64,000 bases of DNA from Arenicola marina. Its lineage: Eukaryota > Annelida > Polychaeta > Arenicolidae. Below, one piece after another: positions 19,932-31,871 of this stretch (position 1 is its first letter; each line of letters begins with the position of its first letter). Under the pieces are notes generated by a model. That model was not told the origin of the DNA. It saw nothing but the letters and a program-made list of their open reading frames with translations, and did not search any database. Position numbers and translations under genes: made by a program. The stretch spans positions 26,263,143 through 26,327,142 of the forward strand of contig OZ025265.1 in NCBI GenBank assembly GCA_964019135.1, written 5' to 3'.

Positions 19932-21979
19932 CATAAATCATTCCAGTCAAGGAATTCTGGTTCATTATCTGTAGCTTTATCACACGCCAAATCTACAGGA
20001 AGTAACATACCTAAAGGTATTTGCTGGATACGACAAAGGTTTGGATCAACGAAGACCGCTTTTGCCGTAATATGTGGCAACACCAACAACAGATGCAAGT
20101 CCTAAAGAAATGTGCCGTATAGCAAGGATATCAATAAAACTAAGAACTGATTTCAGTATCTTGCAAAAGATGCGATCTTCAATTCATACTTACACAATTA
20201 CTAAAGAACCAATTATTGTTGCATACGTCAAGTAGCACACTGCTACACACCAACTAGAGTTGGTCGATGAGAAATGAGAGACTCCGCAATTATCAGATTG
20301 TATCAGTGCATATTGCCGACAGCAAAAAGGACACAAACCTCGCGACAGGGGTTTAAATACTAGAGTCTACGGCCCCAACAATACACTACAAAGCAAGGAC
20401 GCTCAACATTTCCGGCAGACGACATGCGCGCTATTCAAAACAAAACACAGCACAACGGTCAGATAATAAAAGTTAAACTGCATGTTAGAAAGAGATTGAC
20501 AGCGGAAATTTAACAGATACCAAGGTAGGAAAAATTATAAAGTCCAGTCCCGATTCTCTAAATCTAAGGAGATAAACATGAAAAGTTAATTCAGTGACAA
20601 ATAGGTAGGCCTATTACCTCGTGGCGGTTGGTGGCTTCCGGCGTGCAGTGGAGTAGATCCGGTCTGACGTAGACACACATCATACAATACCCATCAATTC
20701 GGAGCGGGAACCAGGCACTGCAAACTATGGCTATACTGTACAGCATGGGAATCACGTGTTTTGTGTATCTTTAGGAAGCACAACCTTTTCAATTTTAATT
20801 CTACTCAGTTATAGAAACTACGGCATATTATCACCCGGCATTGTATGTGTGTGTGGCTCTGCAGGTTCATGCATGACTTTTCTTCCCTTTATATTAACGG
20901 CTGTAACATTGTTCAATATTCACACTCTATATCTGATATTCAGAAATATTGAAAATAATAATGAATATTAGTTAATTAGTGTATCATGTTAAATTTGTGT
21001 GGTTTTCCCTTTCAAACACAATGGACTTACGACAAAAAAAGGCGTGATTTAAATAAAAAGCCCAATTCTAATTTGTGCTAATGAATATGACGAATTCAAA
21101 TTCTAAATTTACTTATTGAGAAAGCGGTGCAATCAGTGCATAGATGATTATCTTCCTACAATACACTGGCAATTAAGTGCACGTGAAGCATAGCGTGTTA
21201 TTCCATTTTGTCCCAAGGGTCTTTGCTATAAAATGCAAATCATTATGATTAATATTATTATTGTTATTATTTGTATTATTATTTATATTTTGTATTATTA
21301 TTATCGTAAAATTATGGATTATACAAAATGGATTACATCCGATAATTATGAAAATGGCACCAGAACTCGAAGCATATAACACCGTATATGCTAAATATAC
21401 CACACAAAATCACGACCCCTAAAAAGCCCTGAACAAAAAAGCCAAAAGCAAATGCAAATCAGAAGATTTTCGAGCATTTGGATAGGGCCTGGCGAACCAA
21501 AGTAAAATCGTTCTGACCATGTTTACAGGACTGTGCGCAAGATCAGAAATGACCTAGACTTCACTAAATTGGACGGCAAGCCACATCGGAGTTGTTATTC
21601 CACATTTTCTCCCATGGGGCGGGGGGCGGCAGGAAAAACTACGCGGAGTACCATCCAACCCCTATCCAGTACCTTCCTTATGACCTCCACCCTAAGTCCT
21701 ACGGTCACCAAGGATGAGGACATATGTAGCAACCAACCGCAAGAAAGTCCTCTTTCACTAGGCCTCAACTACATAACTGATTATCTCCCAGAGATGGCAC
21801 GCAACCTCAGCTCGAACCAAGGTCGAGTTACCTCAACGACGCTGGTGCAACATCCTGCCGCTGGTGCCACTTGGCCTCTCCTTCCTTCAGCACCCTTGTA
21901 AGGTCCACCACCACAGACACCGTCCCAATCAACTGGCCGAAAGGCCCTTCAAAACATTGCTCATTGGCAGTCATAACGA
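19932..21979. other. Non-coding stretch (unit 2)
   Basis: Counterpart of 1461-3585 without the extra ~70 bp. ATT-rich run near 21245-21310. No gene recognised. Confidence 0.45.
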
Positions 21980-22204
21980 TTGCAGAAGCCCCAAGGACAT
22001 TATTGCGACAATGATGAAGACCCTATTAGTAACGTGTATGAGCCGTCTAACGCTAGACAGGCCGGCCACGCGGTCCTTCGTCTGCCGCCCTACCACTTCA
22101 AGTTCAACCCCATCGAGACGGCGTGAGCGGTGTGGAAGGGCCACGTGGCATCCCTCAACGTCACGCAGACCATGGCGGACGTGCGCCCTGCTGTTCTCTG
22201 GTCG
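21980..22204 (+). pseudogene. DDE_3 transposase C-terminal fragment with nonsense codon (unit 2)
   Basis: Same LPPYHFKFNPIE block as in unit 1, but the codon after NPIETA is TGA (22124-22126) instead of CGA. This confirms the fragment is not maintained as protein. The change is shared with unit 3. Confidence 0.65.
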
Positions 22205-22608
22205 AGACAAGGCGGCGGACGGCAACATGTGGCCATCCTTTGTACAGCATTGTCATAAAGACAGGCAAGGGTGCCAAAGAGCCAGAATATATCGAAACAA
22301 TTCGGTAATTGCATTAAAAAAAATCATATTTCTCTAGTCCGCGTTTTCTTTTTAAGTTGTGGAAAACAGTAAATAAAAAAAACGTGCATTTAGAAAAGTT
22401 TTCATTTCCCCGCTTAATTTTTAGTTTGATTTGCATATCAGGATATCCTAATTTCATTGTGACTGAGAGTCGGGGTCCTAGGCCTACATGCGGTTTAATT
22501 ACTCGAATCCTTAACCCAACCAAATTTCATAGTAAAAGATTATGATTATGCATTAAGAGCAGTCTGGTAAAAGAAACCAAGGGCAACATCCAGCCGCCAT
22601 TTTTGGTC

Positions 22609-24392
22609 ATTCGCTTTGTTTTTAGGTGTTGGAACTTGGACGGTGTGCCGAGGGCGTAACCGCCATGGTCTATGATAGAGGCCATGCCGTGGAGAAAAGT
22701 AGTGTGGTGTGGTGGCTAGTCACCCCTTTACACCATTTACACTGACATTTCCAACTTATTCTATTGATTAATCATTTATATTCAGCAATGGGTGCAGTAT
22801 ATGAGACAATCTAAGCTTAAACATTTAAGTACATCTACCTGCGCCACATTGGCGTAATAAACAGGGAGCTGCTGATTACATACAGGAGCCGACAAGGAGG
22901 ATCAAGAGGATTCCCTTGGACAGGAGAGACAATTCCGGATTCGATCCACGGCAGCCGTCATTCGGCGCACCAAGTCAGACCTCAAGCGACGAGCCGGAGC
23001 TGCGGTCAATCAATTATCGAGTCCGGCTTGTAAGCTTGAATAACTAAGAATCTGCATTATCGGAACAGTGTTAGTCGTATACCGTCACGGAGTGGGCGGT
23101 GCTGCCCGATGGCACGAGGTACATGGCACACGGAAGCACATAGTTATGGCCACAGTTAGAAATATAATATAATATTATTTTGTACTAAAATTCATTGGTT
23201 TGAGCGAGATATTTGTCGCCTCGTATATTTTTGTTTCACTAAGATATCGTAAATTTATGCTCTTCAATTTTGTGCTTGTGCAGTTACGAATGCCTCGATC
23301 CATTCGTCAAAACCATTTAGTTCAAAAAATTTGCTTGTAAAATAAACATTTTCGTAAAAAAAAAAGCGAGCCAGGAAAAGTCTGAAGCAGTGTGACGCGG
23401 GTGGGTGGGGGAAGGGGGGGGGGGCGCAGGGAAAGATACTACATTATTTTCGGCAAGCTACTTCGTGTCGGCTGTTTTTCTCCGTGTCGGTTTCGGCAGA
23501 CTTTTACATGTTACTTTGGGCGAACTTTTTTAACGCGGTAATTGAAAACGGTTCGACCACAATATACTCCATATTTGTGCATCTCATCGTCGGCTCCCAG
23601 CATGGAGACTCCAAGTGTTGACACAAGTGTGTCGGATGTGAAAATGACGTCTCGGCGAAAACTTGCGTGGAACATTACAACAGGTTCGCTTTGTTAAAAG
23701 TGATGACGCCTTCGTCAGGTAGAAATATTTTCCCTCGCATCTAGAGCAATATGTGCAGACTGTTACAAACGTGTACGCGGGTCGATAGAAAAACCTTCTC
23801 GGATGGGAAAGCGACGATATACAGATTCTCCAAGAAAAGATCAGCTGCGACACCCACCGACAAGAAGTACATAGACATGACTTTAGCGAACTAGTGAAAA
23901 CTGTTTTTGTAGCCTCGTTTTGGTATCTAGTGAACTTGTGCAATTAGGTCACGTGACTAGCTGGGCGGGTGCACATAGGCTCTGGGCATTGTTATAACGA
24001 TCAGTGCACGCGCATCAACGGACACAAGAGAAGATTAATCAGCAACCAGGACTTGAATTCAGAAAGCACTAGGACGGAATTAACAGGTGTGATAATGATC
24101 GCCTTTTAATCGCATTTGAAACAGTTTTATCGTGACAAAAATTTAGAATGTTCAAAAGTCTGTCCATCTACAGTCTCTCACTGCCTTAACCATAGATGAG
24201 CTGGTTATGACACGCTAGTACTAAGAAATGCAGCTTGCTAAATTCTTTATTCAGCATCTTAGCTAAAAGGCGCTATCATGAATTTATCACTAGCCTTTTT
24301 TACTAGTTTTCACTAGTTCCGGACTAATTTCTCACTAGTAGTCTCACTAGTTCTTCACTAGTTATACTAGCTTTTCACAGTTTGCTCAACCC
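22609..24392. other. 1784-bp segment absent from unit 1
   Basis: Present in units 2 and 3 between TTTTTGGTC and CATRGAATCTG, which are joined directly in unit 1 at 4215/4216. No terminal repeats or target duplication are visible, so deletion from unit 1 is the simpler reading. Contents: a single 117-bp segment (22956-23072) that is amplified in unit 3, an ACTAG-rich run (24285-24375), and a diverged stretch near 23815-23880 resembling 25070-25130. No recognised gene. Confidence 0.6.
24285..24375. repeat. ACTAG-rich simple repeat (unit 2)
   Basis: About nine ACTAG/CACTAGTT motifs in ~90 bp with irregular spacing. The equivalent in unit 3 is about 44940-45030. Confidence 0.7.
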
Positions 24393-24722
24393 CATGGAAT
24401 CTGCATGGAATTTTGCATGATGATGGTTGCTGACAGTAAGCCCTATAGTTAAGTATGTGCTGATGATGGGTATGGGCATGATGCTTTTTGTGATGGAAAC
24501 TGACGATTAACCCGGGATCTTCAGAACGGCTAGAATATTCTACCTAATAAACCGTTAACCCGTTATTTTGGCATCTGCTTCCACGAGCTTGCTCTTAACT
24601 TTAAGCCAACAAATACATCATAGGGGGATTATAACGAGGAAACATGGGGACGCCGAATACACGATATATCGTTACTCACATGATCGGCAACAACATACAG
24701 GAGCTCGCGCATGTACACAGGT

Positions 24723-24982
24723 TTGGTTAGTTGTATATTCAGGGCGCTTTAACCAATTTTGGTCATATCGTGTCAATTGGAGAAGGAAGGGAGAGTGGAG
24801 CCATGTCTCCAGGGGTAACCGCCTGCTCTTGGCGAAGAAGGACATGGGAATTCTATCCTGCGACTAGACAGACATGGCCACAGTGGGGCGTGAATCATCG
24901 ATCCACTTGCCCTTTAGGCTCCCAGGTGACCAGGGCACTCAAGACGAGCGCCTCTAACCAACTGAGCTACCGGGCCGGCCCC
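24723..24982 (-). mobile_element. tRNA-derived SINE, full-length-like (unit 2)
   Basis: Counterpart of 4546-4805, nearly identical, with the A-box-like and B-box-like segments preserved. Confidence 0.7.
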
Positions 24983-27900
24983 GCATTTACACAGGAGTCG
25001 AAACACAAACCGGGAGTCGAGAAGATTAGATAATCTGCATGACCCACGCTATTCCGTGACACATATACAGATTCTCCAAGAAAGACCAGTTACGACACCA
25101 ATCATCAAGAAGTACAAGGTAACTTAGTTTAAGCGTATGTAACTAAGAGTAATATATGTGCAACCAGAGATTGTATAAGAAAGAAATGTAAGCCAACTCC
25201 GCCACGTTATCAGGACAATTCCGTGACACGCTGTTCCTTTATAACGTAATAATAATAAAATAATAATTTGTCAGTTCGATGCCGTAACCGAACAATTAAT
25301 TCTGCGGGAATTCTGCAACCGGAACCGCAAATACCACTTCCACCAATCCACCACCGTACACCGCCACGTGTGTTCCGCCTTCTATTGTTTGGGGGTTGTT
25401 TAAGGATTGATATAGACTGTCAGGTTAGGAGAAAGGTCTATGCTGAAAGCGTTTCCACGCCCATCAGAAGCGCGGGGGGCGGGAGGGGGAAAAGGGGGTG
25501 GTCATTTACCCCAGAATGCTATAGCCATTCATGTTTCCGTGACAGTTCCCCCTCCCCTGCGCCTGCTCTCCCCAGTGGGTGGGGTGGTCCACTACGAAGA
25601 GGCGGGTAGGTCCACTGCGAAGAGGCGGGTGGGTCCACTGCGAAGAGGCGGGTGGGTCCACTGCGAAGAGGCGGGTGGGTCCACCCCGCAGATGGCCTAT
25701 ATGTTTTGGGGAAGTGCTGCTTTCTTCCTCCAAAAGGGGGCGGTGTGGACCCCCTCTCCCCCAAGTTACAAATAGCGATGCCGAGTTGGAGACGCGGATG
25801 AATGTTTACACGGAATATTTCGCTCGATACCTCGACGCAAAGTCTTTATAAATGTTTCAGGAACATAAATATAGCATTTTGGTGCGTGTTGTTCATGAAA
25901 TTTTCCATTATTACGGAACGAAGTAGCGCAACCCCCTGGCTTTTCGCTAAAAATTGAAAAGCAAAACATGCATATCACTCTCTGTCGCTCCGCTTTATCG
26001 GGTATGCCCAGAGAGGCATGTTTCAGGGCTGACAGCTGTCTACCAGCTGTTTTGCTCCATGCACGCGCCTTTTGAAACTAGGGAAACCCCCGAATTGGTC
26101 ATACCCCTCTAGGCGGCATTGCGTGTCACTACTGTTACGATGTTATTTTGTGCAAGCAACGAAACGAAAGCTACCGTGCACTTACTGTTCGCATTGATTA
26201 GTGCATGCAGGTTATTTCCTCAGTGTAACTGCTAAACATTGCTGAATAGCGTGATATCGCGGTCTAAATCTACACCTCTAAATCTTTCACTGGGTGGCCC
26301 CAACTGATCGACCCATAGTTCCAGCGACTGACACTGACACTATTGCGCCAGACTCATACTGAAGTCCCACATAAGCCAGAGGAGGAGGTGGAGATAATAA
26401 TTGGGGAAGCCCCAACAATGACGGACTTGGAAGGTAAAACTGGTTAGGACGGAATAGATTTGCACGGGGACGAGGAAAATGTGGAGTCCCTGCACCCCAA
26501 GAAGAGAGAATGAACAGATATGGGCGTCCAACGTTAGTTGACAATCAATCCTCCAAAAGCTAAAAATGCAGATACAAGCCGAAACTGTATCGCTTGGTAT
26601 TTTGACAGCAGAGCTCACCAAGACGGAAGATTTTAAGATGATTTCAAGGGATCTCTCAAGCATCAGCTGCACCCGTGCACCTCTTAGAGGCGAAGATCAG
26701 TAAAAACATTCAAAACGCCCTGACGAAGCGGGTTTTGGCGGTGAAAATCGGGAGGTTTTACCACGGAACACCCGCGTCCACAGCAATGTACTAAGTACCC
26801 ACCCACCCCGGAGTTACAACCGTGAAAATATTTTGTTCATCCTAAGTTTCATTGAAGAGAGGATCGCGCACGCAACCCGAAGAGCTATGTCCTTGCCAAC
26901 TTTGTTTCAATTAATAAATTGCCTACGGTTCCTGGGTTGTGATTCTTTTCTCACTGTTGTCGGTGGCTATAGTTTGCCGGTGTGTGAGGAGGGTGTGTTT
27001 GGTACTGCAGGCAATCATGCTAGAAGTCATTAATACGCCCCAAGACGAACGCCTTCGTGTTGGCGCGCGAAAGGCACTGTATTGAAATGCGACCTAGTGG
27101 TGGAGGAGAAGCATGCGGCCCAAATGGCAGTGAAATGTTATGAGTAGGGAGTGTCCATAACCATACCTAAATCTAGGACAATTGTTCTTTGCATGTTATG
27201 GATCTGAGTCTGTCTCAAATAAGATGCATTATATTAAGGAATAGGTGTAAGTCTTAATAACGTGCTCGCGCTATGTAACGCATTGGTTTGGCTGTGACGC
27301 TATGCATACGTTTCGCCTGTGTCTTTAACTGTTCATGTTTGACAGTTAAATGTAATAATAAATGGAGCGAAAGTCATGTTTTAAGGCTATCTTAGGCAGG
27401 GAAATAGTAAGAAACACAAGTACCTTTTACATTGTATCTAGTCGTGACGGTATTCAGGGAATGGCAAAGACTGTAGTTTGGTGCAATTTGATGTCAATTT
27501 GATGCGCATTTATAATGAGGGTAGCTATGGTGATCGGGTAAGGATAGGTATAAACGGTGGCCTGTTCAGACTTTCTCAGTGTGAATTTGGCCGTCGAGGC
27601 GAACACATCTTCGGAAAGCACTCGGTATTTGGAGCAAACTCAACTCATAGGGTTTACGTGGAAGTCTGCTTGAGACATGAGATATATTTTAGGAAAATAT
27701 TTGAATTTGAGGTCATAACGAGCTCGAGCTCAGCAAAGCGGGAGCCAAATTCGATGCGTTAATTCGGTGCCTTATTCGATGTAACGGCAACAGATACAGG
27801 GTGAATACCAGAGGTCTGGGTATTAATAAATTCATTCGTTGAATCTAACTGTGTCTCGCTGTCTTTGTCCATGGAATTAAAAAACCCGACGTATATTTAG

Positions 27901-28640
27901 GCATAATTAAATACATAGTCGAGGAGTCTGTTAACGAAATAAACCGTTGCCTTCATTTTTGGGTGCTCATTCCTATAGCCGCCTGGCAAAATGCACCATT
28001 ACAATATGACCGCCAAGATAACAACAAGGCAAACAACACCCTATGCGAGCTCAGTGACATTGTCTCGTATAAGCTATGTAATTCTTAACGAGTTACCGCC
28101 ATTTGCTCTCGCAAACATAACAGAAACAACAGCAAAATACTGCAAACGATCAACTCCCTGGGCCATATACTCGTACCAGTATAACCAATTAATGAATGGG
28201 TGGTTGGTGGAAAACGCAGGACTTATTATTGTAGACTGCTCAATTTAAAAACGAGATAACATGACTTGTCATGATAGTATCATCATGACACTGCGCAAAA
28301 CTCTTTTATCGCCATCTTCTGGAATCACAAAACCATTTCCCTATGTTTTAACATTAGTTATAATAGCAGCGTTAAGAAAATGCAAGATTTTGTTCTCCGT
28401 TTAGGTGAATTGTTGTGGAGGATGATGGTTTTGTTCAGGGCGCTTTCTTGGTGCTTAGGTAAGAGGCATGCATATTACAAATGAAGAAAAGTGGATAGGC
28501 TGCATCAGGAACTGGTGGTTGATGCGTTACAAATAAAAGTAGAGCATTGACGGGCCAAATGTTGTATGGCTTGGTTCATATCATATCAGTGATTATTCAT
28601 AAGAGGTTACGGAAACATGAACGACTTTTTCAGGTTCAAG
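24983..28640. other. Non-coding stretch (unit 2)
   Basis: Counterpart of 4806-8413. No recognised gene; contains the 23-bp VNTR. Confidence 0.45.
25587..25678. repeat. 23-bp VNTR, 4 units (unit 2)
   Basis: GTCC starts at 25587, 25610, 25633 and 25656, and the flank resumes at 25679. Two more copies than in units 1 and 3. Confidence 0.85.
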
Positions 28641-29187
28641 AGTGGCACAGGAGATTATCACGCGGAAATGGACGGTCGCCGTGTCGAGGCGTGGGTTAAA
28701 TACCAACTTTCTCCATGCCTCCCTCACCTTACATCGTCGTAAACGACAACGCGCGGTACCATACGGTTTCGACGGAATATTCCAGGTGCCCTTCGTCATC
28801 CAGAAGATGAAAAGATGAAAAGAGAACATTGTTTGAATTATATATCATTGTTTCCTTTTTTAAGTTATCCGATGGCCATGGCATAAATTTGCAGGGATCA
28901 ACACTGCAGATGACCTACTGAAAGAAGAGCTGACAGAGCTTGTGATTACAATGGTTGGTTGTATATTCAGGGCGCTTTAACCACTTTTGGTCATATCGCG
29001 TCAATGGGAGAAGGAAGGAAGAGTGGAGCCATGTCCATGGGGTAACACCCTACTCTTTGCAAAGAGGGACATAAGAGGGAGAGCTTTGAAGCGGAATCGC
29101 CCTTCCAAGAAATACCGGCTGGATGTGATCGTCGAGGAGGCAGTCTTTCGGCTGCTGCCCTACCATTTCGAACTCAACCCGATCTAA
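28641..29187 (+). pseudogene. DDE_3 transposase pseudogene interrupted by a SINE (unit 2)
   Basis: Same blocks as 8414-8954: GTGDYHAEMDG, NDNARYHTV (shifted frame), a leucine-rich acidic block, then after the SINE KKYRLDVIVEE and LLPYHFELNPI. ELN is intact here. Not translatable as one protein. Confidence 0.7.
28951..29077 (-). mobile_element. 5'-truncated SINE inside transposase pseudogene (unit 2)
   Basis: Body and tail of the SINE family without the tRNA-like head, at the same place as in units 1 and 3. The insertion predates the duplications. Confidence 0.65.
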
Positions 29188-31871
29188 GTCGGTTTAAAGA
29201 CAAACAGTGTCGCCATGTGGTGAATAGGGTCGCCTACAGACGGGGATGGACGTATTAGCTACCCCACGTGATATGTGACATATCCGTTATGACATTTGCA
29301 GTCACACAGACATTCACACAATGTCGCAAGGGGCCCGGAACATGGCCCATGGGAACCGGGCACATTTGGCCGAGAACATTTGGCCAACTGTATTCGGCAC
29401 TGAATCGCCGAAAGAAATGATATGACGAGTTTCGCCAGGACGAAAGGAGGCAAGTCATGATATCACGATTTTCGTCATAATAAACCGCCCGCCTAACTGC
29501 ACAAGCTGCGCTATATAGATTTCAGACCATTGAGCCGCTCGCTATATCTTTTACGTCGAAAGTTTTATGTAGACGTTAAACCAAAAGCACCAATGAGGCA
29601 TGCTGTTAACGCCCATTCCATATGTTAGGTGAACTTGAATTTCGAATTTTACTTGCAATAATCAATGTTTTTTAGGTTAATATGGTAATTAACTTGAAGC
29701 AGTTAGTCGAAATTACACAGGTACAGACACATGCCCCGCGCCCCCACCCGCCATAAACGTCCAGAGTATTATGATCGGGGGATTAATATATGTTGATATG
29801 CAACATCCAATTCAACTATATAATGTGGTTGAATTGTTAATTGTGAACGGAATGGACGTGCTTATGAACTTTATTATTATTGTTGTGAACAGCTTGCTGG
29901 CCACAAATGTCGATAAAAAATACATTTAAAAATTTACTGGAGCGAGAGTTTTGCAGTAAGTTGCATTTTGGCTGTTGGAAAGGTCGTTTGCATTATAACT
30001 ATCAGGGAGCCTGCCACTTTCTCGCCAGCCATTGATTTTGGCTTCAGTCGTTCGATGTGTGTTTTTGTGTTAGGGATTTCGCTTTTTTTGTCCCTACTTA
30101 TTACCTACTCTACCCCTTGAACTGCATATGCGCTTTACCGCCATGTTGATACATGGACTTGACACATGAACCAGTCATCATCCTATGTCACCGACGAGTA
30201 ACATATACCTCACGGGCACGTTGCGTACCTGACCCACCGCCACTATTCGTCTTACTCCCCTGTAGCAGGGGCGTAACATACATACGCGACCATCTAATGG
30301 CGGGCTATGTTATCCCCTATGACAGGAAAATAACCTACATCACGGAACCGACGGACAACATTAAGTGGGATTAGGGGCTGGGGGAGGATTCTTCCTGGCT
30401 TTCTGTTGGTGTAGCACACTTTGTCGAACAATTTCTCTATTTGTTTTCGGGTTCTTAAAGTGTTCATTATTCACTATTGCATGAGTTGAGAATAAGAGAA
30501 TATTTCCTCTAACAGGTAAACACCATTTCCAATGCCAGTCGTCATTTGAAGTGCATCTATTTAGCTATAAACTCAACGACGTGGACCAACTATCGAATTA
30601 AGCTCTGTATGTCATATCTTGAGAATAAGAAGGGTCAAGAAAAAGAAGAGCGATGTTTTCGGAACCCGTTATTGTTTGCGAAGAAAGACAAGTGATATTT
30701 ATCCCAAGCAATATTTGCTTGGTTGGAACTCTAACCACACGCCGGTCGACATCAAGCCTATCACTCAGCCTGCCAACATCAGCCCAGCAAGTTGGCTGGT
30801 CGTTAGCCTTGTGCAAGAGAGTTGTTTTCTATCTTGATCTAGTTCCTCCTAAATACCTTATATATTTATTATAAGTTCATTTACTTGATAAATTTTGGGT
30901 GCGAATTTAATGTTATGGGAATATTACTCATTTGGAATGCAACTTACTGCAATTCAGTTTTCTTCGAGATATATTTTGATAGATAAGCAATATTAAATAT
31001 ATTCAATATATACACATGTACACATATAACCGAGTTATATCAATGTGTACGCATTGCTACATAGGCACCTTTGACAAGAAACAGTGGAAGACATAAAAAA
31101 TGTGGAAGACATAAAATTTGTTTCCAATCGGCCATTTAGTCCACTAAATACCATTCTGCTCTACGTGGCGTAGGTTCGTATGAAAAAAAGTAATTCTCTC
31201 GACATGAGTCAATTATTCACGTGCACCCTTGACAAGAAATAGTGGAAGACATAAAAATTGTGGAAGACATAAAATTTTTCCAATCGGCCATTTAGTCCAC
31301 TAAATACCACTCTGCTCTACGTGGCGTAGGTTCGTATGAAAAAAAGTAATTCTCTCCACATGAGGTAATGATTCACGTGCGACGTCACTAACCAAAATGC
31401 AATTATCCATAAGCCACTCCTTTATAGCTTCAAATGCTCATGGTACGACGAAGCGTTCTAATGCTGCACAAGCATATGTCTTCCGGGTGGTTTAAAAAGC
31501 ATACTACATCAATCATCGCCGTTTAATATGTCGTTACAAATCACTCATTTGACATTTAAGCATAAGCAGAGAACATCTTTTTACCGACATTACCGTTGGA
31601 TGTATTATTGCGTCGAGGAAATACCAGGTAAAACATCATTAGATTCAACAGTAAAATTGTAGCATATGCCATTTGACACTTTCGATTTTAAGATCGATAT
31701 CAAATTTGTTTTGCGACTATGGCGGGAAACAACTGAAATGTTACATATCTAAGACATGACGATATCAATCCACGTTTGTCGGTTCACTCCGCCCACAGAT
31801 GCTAAAAGGTAAAATCGTGCAGTCAAGTTTCGGACAGTAACATTGATAGTACTCTTGTGACACACAGCAAA
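29188..31871. other. Unit 2/3 join and region upstream of the second DUF1647-like gene
   Basis: Boundary at 29417/29418. No gene recognised. The 208-bp segment of unit 2 is missing at ~30597. A 158-bp segment is tandemly doubled, with GACAAGAA starts at 31073 and 31231. Confidence 0.45.
31073..31388. repeat. 158-bp tandem duplication (unit 3)
   Basis: Two diverged copies of a segment running from GACAAGAAA through ATTCACGTGC. Unit 2 has only one (near 11050). It lies ~500 bp upstream of the gene start. Confidence 0.75.

Larger units (their letters stand above)
9183..29417. repeat. Tandem unit 2 (complete, ~20.2 kb)
   Basis: Complete direct repeat unit: DUF1647-like gene, SINE, LTR retrotransposon, then non-coding DNA ending in a transposase pseudogene. 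It matches unit 3 almost base for base at an offset of about 20179-20181 through the gene and LTR element. The phase is set by the right edge of unit 3. Compared with unit 3 it keeps 208 bp at 10365-10572, has one copy instead of two of a 158-bp segment near 11050, has four rather than two 23-bp VNTR units, and has one rather than five 117-bp repeats. Confidence 0.85.

Noticed and set aside
22609..24392. New transposon insertion in units 2 and 3
   Set aside because: No terminal repeats or target duplication at either edge; deletion from unit 1 explains it better.
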